NCBI RefSeq assembly: GCF_001741865.1 | Contig: NZ_CP017147.1 | Span: 4,517,001 to 4,581,000, forward strand | Origin: Bosea vaviloviae | Lineage (GTDB): Bacteria; Pseudomonadota; Alphaproteobacteria; Rhizobiales; Beijerinckiaceae | DNA length: 64,000 nt | Direction of reading: 5' to 3' | Shown here: piece after piece, positions 26,716 to 35,732 of the stretch | Layout of the letters: the number at the start of each line of letters is the position of its first letter | Numbering within the stretch: position 1 is the first letter of the stretch | Translations under genes and position numbers: made by a program | Notes under the pieces: generated by a model | Databases searched by the model: none | The model's input: only the letters and a program-made list of their open reading frames with translations | Told to the model about the DNA's origin: nothing

Positions 26716-27039
26716 AGACCGCTCCCGGATCACAGGAATGCAAGCTGTCGCCCTAGTAGAGGGCTTGCTCCGTCTGCGTCAGGTTTGAGAGGGTGGTCGG
26801 CCGGCGACGGTTCTGATGAGGCCAGAAATCCGTCACCGACCGGCCGAGCCCATCGGTTTCCCAGGAGATGCGGCGGATCCGGGAGCCCGAAGGGCGTCTC
26901 AAAGCAGCAACAGTTAGCCGCTGCGTTGAAACGACCCTACAGGCAGGCCCTCCCGAATCAATCCAATTGGACTGATTCACCAATATTCATCGATGCTTAA
27001 CCTTACCTGCTAACCGTTCCGGGGGGCAGGAGGTGGTTT
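26716..27039. other. intergenic region before pleD terminus, nothing recognised
   Basis: The 324-bp gap lies downstream of pleD (minus strand) and the small membrane-protein ORF. A 76-codon minus-strand frame exists at 26753-26983, but it has no ribosome binding site or recognised motif. I see no repeat or strong terminator. Confidence 0.5.
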
Positions 27040-28416
27040 TCAGGCGGCATTGGCCACGATGACGCGGTTTCGCCCGGCATCCTTGGCGCGGTAGAGCGCA
27101 TCATCGGCGCGCTTCATCATCTCCGCCGCCGAGGCATCGCCCGCGCGCCGGCTCGCGACGCCGATCGAGACCGTCACCGTGATGGAGCGGGTGTTGCGGT
27201 GGATGCTGAAAGGCTCGGCCTCGACCCGCTCGCGGATACGCTCTGCAACTGCGCAGGCCGCGTCCAGAGAGGTATCCGGCAGCACCACGACGACCTCCTC
27301 GCCGCCCATCCGGGCGACCAGATCGATGCCGCGCGTGCAGGCGCGCACCCGGTCGGCGAATTCGCGCAGCACCTCGTCGCCGGCATCATGCCCCCAGGTG
27401 TCGTTGACGACCTTGAAGCGATCGACATCAAGGACGAGCATGGCGAGCGAGCGGGCCCTGAGCGCCGATTCATCGAACATCGTGCCCATGCGGCTGTCCA
27501 TGAAGCGGCGGTTATGCAAGCCGGTGAGCTGATCCATCACCGCCATTTCCATGGACGACTGGACGCTGTCGCGCAGCCGCTCGGTAAAGCGCTTGCGGCG
27601 CACCTGCGTGCGTACGCGCGCCAGGAGCTCGTTGCGGTCGACCGGACGGATTAGGAAGTCATGGGCCCCGATCTCGAGGCCGCGCAGGATGCGCGCGCGA
27701 TCCTCGGCCTCGCCGAGCATCAGCACCGAGACGTTGCGGGTGCGCTCGAGCGAGCGCAACTGGCTGCAAATCCGCAGGCCGTCATAGGCCTTGAGGTCGA
27801 GACTGACGAGAACGCTGTCGTAATCGCCCTCGGCAGCCCGCACCAGGGCCTGATGCGGATCAGCCTCGATCTCGACGATGTGGAAGGCCGAAAGCGCGCT
27901 CGACAGCCGCTCGGTCACGGTCGGCCGGTCTTCGATCACCAGGATGCGGCCGTTCAGACCGGTCTCGGAGGCTGCGGCGGCAAGCGGATCGGCGATGCCG
28001 AGCCGGCGCGAGGCGAAAGCGCGATTGCGCAACTCGTCCGTGACGGATTTCAAGCGAACAAGGCTGCGGACGCGGGCAAAGAGCGCGGTGTCGTCGAGCG
28101 GCTTGGTCAGAAAATCGTCGGCCCCGGCGTCCAACCCCTTCAGGCGGTCGCCGGGTTGATCGAGCGCCGTCACCATCACGACCGGGATATGGGCCGTGGT
28201 CGCGCCGTTCTTCAAGCGCCGGCAGACCTCGAAGCCGTCCATACCCGGCATCATCACGTCGAGCAGGACGATGTCCGCCTCGCCGCGTTCGCAGATCGCC
28301 AGCGCCTCGATTCCATTCAGCGCGGTCACGACGTCGAAATACTCCGCTGAAAGCTTCGCCTCCAGCAGCTTCACATTGGTGACGATGTCGTCGACGACGA
28401 GGACACGGGCTGACAT
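27040..28416 (-). CDS. pleD: PleD-type response regulator diguanylate cyclase
   Basis: REC-REC-GGDEF protein of 458 residues that makes cyclic di-GMP and controls the swarmer-to-stalked switch in alphaproteobacteria. REC1 has phosphoacceptor Asp53 (VLLDVMMPGMDG). REC2 has Ser205 at that position (VLVSLDLKAYDG), as expected for the adaptor domain. The GGDEF motif reads GGEEV at 371-375, so the usual Phe is Val, and the inhibitory I-site RxxD is kept as RGID at 362-365. It lies 17 bp downstream of divK on the same strand, the conserved divK-pleD operon. Confidence 0.95.
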   Translation of the reverse strand: MSARVLVVDDIVTNVKLLEAKLSAEYFDVVTALNGIEALAICERGEADIVLLDVMMPGMDGFEVCRRLKNGATTAHIPVVMVTALDQPGDRLKGLDAGADDFLTKPLDDTALFARVRSLVRLKSVTDELRNRAFASRRLGIADPLAAAASETGLNGRILVIEDRPTVTERLSSALSAFHIVEIEADPHQALVRAAEGDYDSVLVSLDLKAYDGLRICSQLRSLERTRNVSVLMLGEAEDRARILRGLEIGAHDFLIRPVDRNELLARVRTQVRRKRFTERLRDSVQSSMEMAVMDQLTGLHNRRFMDSRMGTMFDESALRARSLAMLVLDVDRFKVVNDTWGHDAGDEVLREFADRVRACTRGIDLVARMGGEEVVVVLPDTSLDAACAVAERIRERVEAEPFSIHRNTRSITVTVSIGVASRRAGDASAAEMMKRADDALYRAKDAGRNRVIVANAA

Positions 28417-28433
28417 GGTTTGCTTTCGAAGCC

Positions 28434-28805
28434 TCAGGCTGGGCCAGCGTAGGCGCGGACGGTCTCCAGGAATTTCGCAACCGAGATCGGCTTGGAGAGG
28501 TAAGCCTCGCAGCCTCCCTCACGAATACGTTCTTCGTCACCCTTCATCGCAAAAGCCGTCACCGCGATGACAGGGATGGATTTGAGGGTGTCATCCTCCT
28601 TGATCCATTTGGTGACTTCGAGCCCCGAGACCTCGGGAAGCTGGATGTCCATCAAAATCAGATCGGGATGATGCGCGCGCGCGAGTTCGATCGCCTCGAT
28701 GCCATCGGCAGTCTTCAGCGTCGCATAGCCATGCGCTTCAAGCAAATCATTGAAGAGCTTCATGTTGAGCTCATTGTCCTCGACGATCAAAACCGTCTTC
28801 ATCAT
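28434..28805 (-). CDS. divK: single-domain response regulator DivK
   Basis: A 123-residue CheY-like receiver that controls cell-cycle kinases (DivJ/PleC/DivL in Caulobacter). Phosphoacceptor Asp53 is in [13 protein letters not shown], and the acidic pair is in [12 protein letters not shown]. Thr/Ala (VTAFA) and Lys (LSKPIS) switch residues are present. Start 28805 ([11 protein letters not shown]) keeps Asp at 53, with GAAGGGCGG upstream; 28802 is an alternative. It is the first gene of divK-pleD. Confidence 0.95.
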   Translation of the reverse strand: MMKTVLIVEDNELNMKLFNDLLEAHGYATLKTADGIEAIELARAHHPDLILMDIQLPEVSGLEVTKWIKEDDTLKSIPVIAVTAFAMKGDEERIREGGCEAYLSKPISVAKFLETVRAYAGPA

Positions 28806-28944
28806 GCCGCCCTTCAATCGCGCCACTGACAGGCCGTCTCGATCCTGCCATCACAAGTTGGCGGCCTCATTCACAGATTACGTTAGCATGAGAGCCGTTG
28901 ACGAAACGCAAACCTGAAGCTCGATTCAGAAGGCAGCTCCCGCC

Positions 28945-29235
28945 ATGGCAAGACCCCCCTCCGTCGAGGACGCTGAACATCTCGCGCTGCGCGCGCTGGG
29001 CTTCCTCGCTGCAGATCCGGCGCGTCTGGAGCCCTTTCTGGCCCAAACCGGCCTCGGCCCCTCGAATCTGAGGGCTGCGGCGCAAGAGCCCGGTTTCCTC
29101 GTCGCGGTGCTCGACCACCTCGCCGGCAGCGATTCGCTGCTCTTGGAGTTTGCCGGAAATTTAAGCTTGAATCCGGAAATCGTCGCGCAAGCGCGTGGGC
29201 GGCTCGCCGGGCCGCCAATGGACGAGGCCCCGTGA
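28945..29235 (+). CDS. DUF3572 family protein
   Basis: A 96-residue, mainly helical small protein of the alphaproteobacterial DUF3572 family ([20 protein letters not shown] near residues 8-27). Function unknown. It overlaps the dinB start by 4 bp (GTGA), so the pair is translationally coupled. It is divergent from divK, an arrangement kept in many Rhizobiales. Confidence 0.88.
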   Translation: MARPPSVEDAEHLALRALGFLAADPARLEPFLAQTGLGPSNLRAAAQEPGFLVAVLDHLAGSDSLLLEFAGNLSLNPEIVAQARGRLAGPPMDEAP

Positions 29236-30590
29236 TCGACCGGGCCGCCCAGCCCGCGCGGCGTGTGTTCTGCCGCGATTGCCTCATCGATCATGAGGAG
29301 GCAATCGCCGCACTGCGTCGCTGCCCGGCTTGCGGCTCACCCCGGCTGCTGCGGCATCCCGAGCGCGACGCCCTGAGCCTTGCCCATATCGACTGCGACG
29401 CCTTCTATGCGGCGATCGAGAAGCGCGACGATCCCACGCTGCTCGACAAACCGGTGATCATCGGTGGCGGCAAGCGCGGCGTGGTCTCGACGGCCTGCTA
29501 TATCGCCCGGACCTATGGCGTGCGCTCGGCGATGCCGATGTTCAAGGCGCTGGAGGCCTGCCCCGAGGCCGTGGTCGTCAAACCGAACATGGCGAAATAC
29601 GTCGCGGTCGGGCGCGAGGTCAGGCGATTGATGCAGGAGCTGACACCGCTGGTCGAGCCGCTCTCGATCGACGAGGCCTTTCTCGACCTCGCTGGAACCG
29701 AGCGCCTGCATCACGCCAGCCCCGCCATCACGCTCGCGCGCTTCGCCAAGCGGATCGAGAGCGAGATCGGGATCAGCATCTCCGTCGGCCTGTCCTATGC
29801 CAAGTTCCTGGCCAAGGTCGCCTCCGACATGGACAAGCCGCGCGGCTTCTCCGTCATCGGGCGGGCGGAGGCCGTCGCATTTCTAGCGAGCAAGCCGGTC
29901 AGCCTCATCCCCGGCGTCGGCCAGGCGAGTGCAGCCAAGCTAGCCGAATCCGGTTACCGCCTGATCGGCGATCTGCGCGAAGCACCGATCGACAAGCTCT
30001 TCCGCTTGGCCGGCAAGGATGGGCCGCGACTGAAGAAGCTCGCCAACGGCATCGACGAGCGCCAGGTCACGCCCGACCGCGAGACCAAGAGCGTGTCCAG
30101 CGAAACCACGCTCGACGTCGATCTTTCGCGCTTCGAGGATCTCGAGCCGGTGCTATGGCGGCTCTGCGAGAAGACCTCGAAACGCCTCAAGGCCCAGGCG
30201 CTCGCAGGCCGGACCATCACCATGAAGCTGAAGACGGCGGATTTTCACGCGATCACGCGCGCCAGCCGCCTGCCGGAGCCGACACAACTGGCAGCCAGGC
30301 TGTTCGCCGCCGGGCGCGACCTGCTCAAGCGCGAATGCAACGGCCAGCGCTATCGGCTGATCGGCATCGGCGCGAGCGACTTCAGCGCACCCGAGGAAGC
30401 CGACCATGGCGACCTCGCCGATGTCGCGACGCCCAGGCTGAAGGCGATGGAGGGCGCGCTCGACGCGCTGCGCGCCCGCTTCGGCGATGCATCGATCGGC
30501 AAGGGCCTCAGTCTGCGCGGCCCACAGCGGACCAGCGGCGCGAGCGTTACTTCGCGCAATCCTGCTTCGGAAGAAGATCCAGACGCGTGA
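29232..30590 (+). CDS. dinB: DNA polymerase IV (Y-family translesion polymerase)
   Basis: Error-prone lesion-bypass polymerase of 452 residues. Catalytic motifs are [10 protein letters not shown] (about 53-62) and [11 protein letters not shown] (about 145-155). An N-terminal extension carries a zinc ribbon (Cys14-x2-Cys17 and Cys31-x2-Cys34), which E. coli DinB lacks. The little-finger domain follows at about 300-410. The GTG start overlaps DUF3572. The 3' end overlaps the convergent eipB gene by 44 bp. Confidence 0.95.
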   Translation: MIDRAAQPARRVFCRDCLIDHEEAIAALRRCPACGSPRLLRHPERDALSLAHIDCDAFYAAIEKRDDPTLLDKPVIIGGGKRGVVSTACYIARTYGVRSAMPMFKALEACPEAVVVKPNMAKYVAVGREVRRLMQELTPLVEPLSIDEAFLDLAGTERLHHASPAITLARFAKRIESEIGISISVGLSYAKFLAKVASDMDKPRGFSVIGRAEAVAFLASKPVSLIPGVGQASAAKLAESGYRLIGDLREAPIDKLFRLAGKDGPRLKKLANGIDERQVTPDRETKSVSSETTLDVDLSRFEDLEPVLWRLCEKTSKRLKAQALAGRTITMKLKTADFHAITRASRLPEPTQLAARLFAAGRDLLKRECNGQRYRLIGIGASDFSAPEEADHGDLADVATPRLKAMEGALDALRARFGDASIGKGLSLRGPQRTSGASVTSRNPASEEDPDA

Positions 30591-31398
30591 GCGTGCCGCG
30601 CAGGGCGAAGCTGCCATAATCGAGCTTGATCGCGCCGGTCACGCCATTCTCATAAAGCTCGAAGGAAATGGTGTAAGATGGCGTAGTCTCGCCGGAATCG
30701 ACCTTGAAATAAGAGATCGACACCGGCCAGCGCGCCAGCGTCTCGAACTCCGGCCGCTGCAGCGGCGCCTCGGAGGGCTTGGCCTCGATCCGCTTCCCGA
30801 TCACCGAGAGCGTGTCATAGACCTCCTTGCCGCTATTGGCGCCGTCATAGAGGCGCACGTTCAGCGTGGTCTTGCCGGCACGCGCCGCCTCGATCACCGC
30901 CTTCATCTGCGCGTTCGGGAACAGGGCGTCCGTCGTCTGGCGCACCGTCTCGGGCTTGGGCGCGCTGAGCTTGATCTCGTAGCCGCCACCGGATTTCTGG
31001 ACCGACCCGTCGACGATCTCGGCCGGCGCGCCGCCCGCCGAGCTTTCAGTCTTGAAGCGGTAGCTCGCCCCGTCGCCTGCCTCGAAGCTCGTCGTGCGCG
31101 CATCGATAGTGCGCGGGCCGCCCTCGCTGCTGCTCACCTGCGTGACCTGGCGGAAGGAGAGTACGTAACCCTCGCAGGCATCGCCGGTGAAATCGAAGGC
31201 GATGCGGCCGCGCGCCGCCTCGATGCTGGTGGCAGGCTTGTCGTCGTCGAGCACGAGATCGTAGACCGCGCGATGGGGCGCCAGAACCACGCGCCCAACC
31301 GATTGCGGCTGGGCCGAGGCGCCGACGCTCGCCAGCACGGCGGCCGTGCTCAGGATACTCGCCAGGGTACTCGCAAGGCCAAATCCGTTCATGCTCAT
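30547..31398 (-). CDS. eipB: EipB-like cell envelope integrity protein (DUF1849)
   Basis: Periplasmic beta-spiral protein of 283 residues with a signal peptide ([14 protein letters not shown]). The DUF1849 hallmark [12 protein letters not shown] (about 39-50) and [21 protein letters not shown] in adjacent segments are present. Cys75 and Cys281 correspond to the disulfide pair known in Brucella EipB, which supports envelope integrity under stress. The start at 31398 (MSMNGFG) is chosen over 31392 without strong evidence. It overlaps the 3' end of dinB by 44 bp. Confidence 0.88.
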   Translation of the reverse strand: MSMNGFGLASTLASILSTAAVLASVGASAQPQSVGRVVLAPHRAVYDLVLDDDKPATSIEAARGRIAFDFTGDACEGYVLSFRQVTQVSSSEGGPRTIDARTTSFEAGDGASYRFKTESSAGGAPAEIVDGSVQKSGGGYEIKLSAPKPETVRQTTDALFPNAQMKAVIEAARAGKTTLNVRLYDGANSGKEVYDTLSVIGKRIEAKPSEAPLQRPEFETLARWPVSISYFKVDSGETTPSYTISFELYENGVTGAIKLDYGSFALRGTLTRLDLLPKQDCAK

Positions 31399-31582
31399 GA
31401 CACTTGCCGCTTTGTTAGGTGATCGAACGAATCTAGGTGCATTGCAGCGGTGGCGCAAACAAGGCGGAAGGCCGCCTTCGCGAACGCCGGTCCGAGCCGC
31501 CTTGCGAGCATATCGGGGCTGCTTGCGGCTTGCCCGGCCATCGGCCATGAAGGTTTCATTCCATCGAGCCGGAGGCCGCCCC

Positions 31583-32053
31583 ATGAGCGCAATCGAAGCC
31601 AAGCTTGCCAAACTCGGCATCACCCTGCCCGCGCCCGCTGCGCCGGTCGCGAATTACGTGCCCTATGTCATCACCGGCAAGTTGCTGGTGATCTCCGGCC
31701 AGATCTGTTTCGGACTGGATGGCAAGCTTTCCGACAGCCACAAGGGCAAGCTCGGTGCCGAGATCTTCAACGAGGCCGGCATCGAGGCGGCGCGGCTCTG
31801 CGCCATCAACGTGCTGGCGCAGGCCAAGGCCGCGCTCGGCGATCTCGATCGGATCACCCGCTGCGTGCGCCTCGGCGGCTTCATCAACTCGATGCCGCAT
31901 TTCGCGGGCCTGCCGGCGATCATGAACGGCGCCTCGGATTTGATGGTCGAGGTGCTCGGCGACAAGGGCCGCCATGCCCGCTCGACCATCGGCGTCGCCG
32001 AACTGCCGGCCGACGCCGCCGTCGAAGTCGAGGCGATGTTCGAGATCGCGTGA
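31583..32053 (+). CDS. RidA (YjgF/YER057c/UK114) family protein
   Basis: A 156-residue protein of the longer RidA-like branch. Hallmarks are LLVISGQICFGLDGKL, RLGGFINSMPHFAGLPAIMN and the closing GRHARSTIGVAELPADAAVEVEA region in adjacent pieces. Canonical RidA removes reactive enamine/imine intermediates; members of this subgroup may differ. The ATG at 31583 has GGAGG 8 bp upstream. It overlaps the next gene by 1 bp (TGATG), giving a RidA-GDPD-GNAT cluster. Confidence 0.9.
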   Translation: MSAIEAKLAKLGITLPAPAAPVANYVPYVITGKLLVISGQICFGLDGKLSDSHKGKLGAEIFNEAGIEAARLCAINVLAQAKAALGDLDRITRCVRLGGFINSMPHFAGLPAIMNGASDLMVEVLGDKGRHARSTIGVAELPADAAVEVEAMFEIA

Positions 32054-32817
32054 TGACGCAGCTTGCGACATCCGGACTCGGTTGGCTCGTCGCCCGACCG
32101 ATCGCGCATCGCGGCCTGCATGATGCGAAGGCCGGGTTGATCGAGAACAGCCTGTCCGCAGCCGAGGCCGCCATCGCCGGCGGCTTCGGCATCGAATGCG
32201 ACGTCCAGCTCAGCGCCGACGGCGAGGCGATGGTGTTTCACGATTTCGTGCTCGACCGTTTGACGGCCGAGACCGGCCTCGTCAACGAGCGGAGCGCGCA
32301 GGCGCTGGCCGGGATCGCGTTCAAGGGCAGCAGTGACCGCATTCCGACGCTGAACGTCTTTCTCGATGCGGTCGCGGGACGCGTGCCGCTGGTGATCGAG
32401 GTCAAGAGCCGCTTCGACGGCGCTCTCGCTTTGGCGCAGCGCACGGCCGAGATCGTCAACCAGCGCTCTGGCCAGCCGATCGTGCTGAAATCCTTCGACC
32501 CCGTGATCGTCACGGCATTGCGCGAGCTCGCACCTGGCATCCCGCGTGGGATCGTGGCGATGAGCGACTATTCCTATCCCGACTATGATCGCCTCAACGC
32601 CGCCCAGAAGCATGCGCTGGCCAATCTGCTGCATTTCGGCGAGAGCCAGCCGGAGTTTTTGTCCTGGAAGGTTGCTGATTTGCCGAGCGCGGCTCCCTAT
32701 CTCTGTCGGGGGGCGTTGGGCCTGCCGGTGATGAGCTGGACGGTGCGCAACGCCGGGGATCGCGAGCGGGCCGCATTGCATGCCGACCAGATGGTCTTCG
32801 AGGGCTTCAAACCTTGA
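32053..32817 (+). CDS. glycerophosphodiester phosphodiesterase
   Basis: A 254-residue cytoplasmic TIM-barrel enzyme that hydrolyses glycerophosphodiesters to glycerol 3-phosphate and an alcohol. Active-site pieces are IAHRGLHDAKAGLIENS (catalytic His near 19), FGIECDVQLSADGEAMVFHD (metal-binding Glu/Asp and the second His) and VIEVKSR. No signal peptide is seen. It is coupled to the upstream RidA gene and to the downstream GNAT gene through overlapping stop/start codons. Confidence 0.93.
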   Translation: MTQLATSGLGWLVARPIAHRGLHDAKAGLIENSLSAAEAAIAGGFGIECDVQLSADGEAMVFHDFVLDRLTAETGLVNERSAQALAGIAFKGSSDRIPTLNVFLDAVAGRVPLVIEVKSRFDGALALAQRTAEIVNQRSGQPIVLKSFDPVIVTALRELAPGIPRGIVAMSDYSYPDYDRLNAAQKHALANLLHFGESQPEFLSWKVADLPSAAPYLCRGALGLPVMSWTVRNAGDRERAALHADQMVFEGFKP

Positions 32818-34079
32818 GTGTTGACGGACGCGACGACCTCAGGGTGCGCGTCGCGACGTCTTTGAAGACCGTCCCCGCCGCTGCATGGAACGCCTGCGCC
32901 AACCCGTTCGCGTTGCGCGCCGCCATGGCCGCGACCTCCCCGGCTCCTATCTCCCCTGCTCCTGCCTGCCAGGATACCGCCTCGGCGATCGACGAGGATA
33001 ATCCCTTCGTCTCGCATGCCTTCCTGCTCGCCCTGGAGGAGAGCGGTTGCGTCGGCAGGCGTTCCGGCTGGTCTCCGGCCTATCTGCTGGTCGAGGATGC
33101 GCAAGGCACGCTGCTGGCGGCGTCGCCGAGCTTCCTCAAGAGCCACAGCCAGGGCGAATATGTCTTCGACCATGCCTGGGCCGACGCCTATGAGCGCGCC
33201 GGGGGGCGCTACTATCCCAAGCTCCAGCTCGCCGCGCCCTTCACGCCCGCGACCGGGCCGCGCCTGCTGGTCGCTGACGGCCCGCGCGCCGGCGAGGCCC
33301 GCGCCGGGCTGATCGCAGGGCTGGAAGCATTGCGCGGGCAAGCGAATGCGTCATCCGTCCACGTCACCTTCGTCCAGGAGCCTGACATCGCGGCGCTGCG
33401 CGAGGCCGGCTATCTGGAGCGGCACGATCTTCAGTTTCACTGGCGCAACGAAGGCTTTGAAACCTATGATGATTTCCTGGCAACGCTGGCCTCGCGCAAG
33501 CGCAAGGCACTGAAGCGCGAGCGGCGCGAGGCGCTCTCTGCCGACATCACGGTCGATATCCTGTCCGGGTCCGACCTGACCGAAGCCGTCTGGGACGACT
33601 TCCATTCCTTCTACGAGGACACCGGCTCGCGCAAATGGGGCCGGCCCTATCTCAACCGTGCCTTCTTCTCGGCCGTGGGGGCGGCGATGGGCGAGCGTAT
33701 CGTGCTGATGATGGCCAGGCGCGCCGGCCGCTACATCGCCGGCGCGATCAATTTCCGCGGCGCCAACACGCTTTATGGCCGCAACTGGGGTTGCATCGAG
33801 GACCACCCCTTCCTGCATTTCGAGCTCTGCTACCATCAGGCGATCGACTATGCGATCGCTCACAAGCTCAGCCGCGTCGAGGCCGGCGCGCAGGGCGAGC
33901 ACAAACTGGCGCGTGGCTACCGGCCGGTGCTGACGCGCTCGCTGCATCATCTCGCCGATCCCGGGCTTCGCCGCGCCGTCGCCGCCTATCTCGTCAATGA
34001 ACGCCAGCATATCGCGCAGGCGCAGGAGGCGCTTGCAGCGGAAAGCCCCTTCCGGAAAACCGGGGGTGCCGATGACTGA
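32814..34079 (+). CDS. GNAT-superfamily protein (DUF482-type, FemAB-like)
   Basis: About 421 residues of the family once called peptidoglycan-biosynthesis-like or DUF482. Motifs include DNPFVSHAFLLALEESG, RYYPKLQLAAPFTPATGPRL and GAINFRGANTLYGRNWGCIE, then FELCYHQAIDYAIAH. Members are predicted N-acyltransferases of unknown substrate. The first usable start is a TTG that overlaps the previous stop (TTGA); the real start could be somewhat further in. A short Pro/Ala-rich stretch at 37-52 is unusual. Confidence 0.8.
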   Translation: MSVDGRDDLRVRVATSLKTVPAAAWNACANPFALRAAMAATSPAPISPAPACQDTASAIDEDNPFVSHAFLLALEESGCVGRRSGWSPAYLLVEDAQGTLLAASPSFLKSHSQGEYVFDHAWADAYERAGGRYYPKLQLAAPFTPATGPRLLVADGPRAGEARAGLIAGLEALRGQANASSVHVTFVQEPDIAALREAGYLERHDLQFHWRNEGFETYDDFLATLASRKRKALKRERREALSADITVDILSGSDLTEAVWDDFHSFYEDTGSRKWGRPYLNRAFFSAVGAAMGERIVLMMARRAGRYIAGAINFRGANTLYGRNWGCIEDHPFLHFELCYHQAIDYAIAHKLSRVEAGAQGEHKLARGYRPVLTRSLHHLADPGLRRAVAAYLVNERQHIAQAQEALAAESPFRKTGGADD

Positions 34080-34718
34080 GGCTGCTTCGACGGATAGCGC
34101 CAGCATCTTCTGCGACGATTCCGAACTCGGCTATCGCCGCAGCCTGACGGATTTCTCGGTGCCGCTGATGAGGCCTTGCGAGGGTCTGCCGCCTTTCTCG
34201 CTCTGGAGGCCGAGATCAAGGCCGCGCCCTTCGCCGCCAAGATCGCCTGGGATATCTTGCCGCGCCGCAAGGACAGGCTGCACGCGACGGTCTGCGGCTC
34301 GCTCGGAACCGGTGCGGAGCCGACCATCGCGGACGAGACGCGGCGGGCGCTCCGCGCTATCCCGCCTTTCGCCGTCGAACTGCGCGGCCTGTTCTCGGGC
34401 AACGTCAATCGTGGCCGGCTTTATCTCGCCGCCTATCCGGAAAAACGCGACGGCATGAACATGCTGCAAGCCGTGCAACAGGCCTTCGGACGCTCGCCTG
34501 GCGATCTCTGGCTGGTTGGCCTCTACAATCTGACGGACGACCTCGATGCCGGAGAGACCGCGGCGCTGGCGGACATCGTGATGCGCTGGCGGGACCGACC
34601 GCTACTGCGTCTCGAGGCCACGGCGTTTGAAATCCTGGCCGCCTGCGACGATCTCGTGCTCGACAGCGTGGTCGAGGAGGTCCTGCCGCTTGCGGCTGCG
34701 CCCATCTCGACGGGTTGA
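34072..34718 (+). pseudogene. frameshifted hypothetical gene (possible 2H-phosphoesterase-like)
   Basis: Reading frame one starts at ATG 34072 (MTEAASTDSASIFCDDSELG) and runs well to about 34167. The plausible protein then continues in the -1 frame as DEALRGSAAFLALEAEI and on to a stop at 34718. One base seems missing in CCGCTGATGAGG (34162-34173): an extra G would give CTG GAT GAG and join the frames. The second part has RRKDRLHATVCG, with an H-x-T like one half of a 2H phosphoesterase motif. It could be a true frameshift or a sequencing error. It overlaps the GNAT gene by 8 bp. Confidence 0.6.
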
Positions 34719-34776
34719 CGGCACGGCGGGCGAGCCACAGGTTGCACTCTCCCGCCTCCAGCCTGCCGGTCCCGTG

Positions 34777-35205
34777 ATGAGCGCCTACGATCCCTCCAAT
34801 GTCTTCGCCAAGATCCTGCGCGGCGAATTGCCTTCCCACACGGTCTATGAGGACGCCGACACCATCGCCATCATGGACATCATGCCGCGTGCCGACGGAC
34901 ATGTCCTGGTCGTCCCCAAGACCGCCTGCCGCAATGTCTTCGATGCGCCGCCCGAAGCGCTGAAATCCGTTGCCCTCAGCGTCCAGACGCTGGCGCGGGC
35001 GGTAAAATCGGCCTTCAATGCCGACGGCGTCACGATCCAGCAGTTCAACGAGGCCGCTGGCGGGCAGGTCGTGTTCCACCTGCATGTTCATGTCATGCCG
35101 CGCTTCGATGGCGTCGCGCTCAGGCCCCATACCGGCGCCATGGAAAAGCCCGATGTGCTGGCCGCCCATGCCGAAAAAATCCGGGCCGCGCTAAAAAATC
35201 TCTGA
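34777..35205 (+). CDS. HIT family nucleotide-binding hydrolase (HINT-like)
   Basis: A 142-residue histidine-triad protein. The triad FHLHVHVMPR (His residues near 99-103) and the N-terminal NVFAKILRGELPSHTVYED are typical of HINT-type nucleoside phosphoramidase/AMP-lysine hydrolases. The start ATG 34777 is preceded by GCCGGTCCCGTG, a poor ribosome binding site; translation may be coupled from upstream. It ends 5 bp before an ECF41-type promoter. Confidence 0.92.
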   Translation: MSAYDPSNVFAKILRGELPSHTVYEDADTIAIMDIMPRADGHVLVVPKTACRNVFDAPPEALKSVALSVQTLARAVKSAFNADGVTIQQFNEAAGGQVVFHLHVHVMPRFDGVALRPHTGAMEKPDVLAAHAEKIRAALKNL

Positions 35206-35209
35206 GCGA

Positions 35210-35236
35210 TGTCACAACCGTCGGCGCTGTCTCGTC
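35210..35236 (+). promoter_or_regulatory. ECF41-type sigma factor promoter
   Basis: TGTCACA at 35210-35216 is followed by exactly 16 nt and CGTC at 35233-35236. TGTCACA-N16-CGTC is the published target motif of ECF41 sigma factors. It sits 32 bp upstream of the carboxymuconolactone-decarboxylase gene whose partner gene encodes an ECF41 sigma factor, so autoregulation is expected. Confidence 0.85.
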
Positions 35237-35267
35237 TTGCCTTCATCATACACTGAAGGAGATCAAG

Positions 35268-35732
35268 ATGACCCAACGCCTCAATGCCTTCCAGGTCGCC
35301 CCCGCCGCCCTCAACGCCGTAATCGCCATCGAGGGATACATCGGCGAATGCGGGCTCGAACATAGCCTGCTCGAACTGGTGAAGATGCGCGCCTCGCAGA
35401 TCAATACCTGCGCCTATTGCCTGCACATGCACGCGGCCGATGCGCGCAAGGCCGGCGAGAGCGAGGTGCGGCTCTATCTGCTGAGCGCATGGCAGGAATC
35501 CGAGCTCTACACCCCGCGCGAGCGCGCTGCACTGGCGTGGACCGAGACCCTGACCCGACTTTCCGACGGCGCCCCAAGCGATGCGGCCTTCGCTGACCTG
35601 CGCGAACATTTCAGCGAGGTCGAATGCGTCAACCTGTCGGTGGCCATCGGCGCCATCAACATGTGGAACCGGATCAACTGCGGCTTCCGCACCCGGCATC
35701 CGCAGGACCGCAACCGCGCCGCCGCCGCATGA
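35268..35732 (+). CDS. carboxymuconolactone decarboxylase / AhpD-like protein
   Basis: A 154-residue AhpD-fold protein. The redox-active pair Cys48-x2-Cys51 with His55 lies in NTCAYCLHMHAADARKAGE. Such proteins act as alkylhydroperoxidases or peroxide/aldehyde-linked reductases. This is the classic conserved partner of ECF41 sigma factors. Ribosome binding site GAAGGAGAT lies before the ATG. The stop overlaps the sigma factor start (ATGA). Confidence 0.9.
   Translation: MTQRLNAFQVAPAALNAVIAIEGYIGECGLEHSLLELVKMRASQINTCAYCLHMHAADARKAGESEVRLYLLSAWQESELYTPRERAALAWTETLTRLSDGAPSDAAFADLREHFSEVECVNLSVAIGAINMWNRINCGFRTRHPQDRNRAAAA

Noticed and set aside
26753..26983. 76-codon minus-strand frame ending TQTEQALY
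   Set aside because: No ribosome binding site, domain or operon context; I could not separate it from chance.
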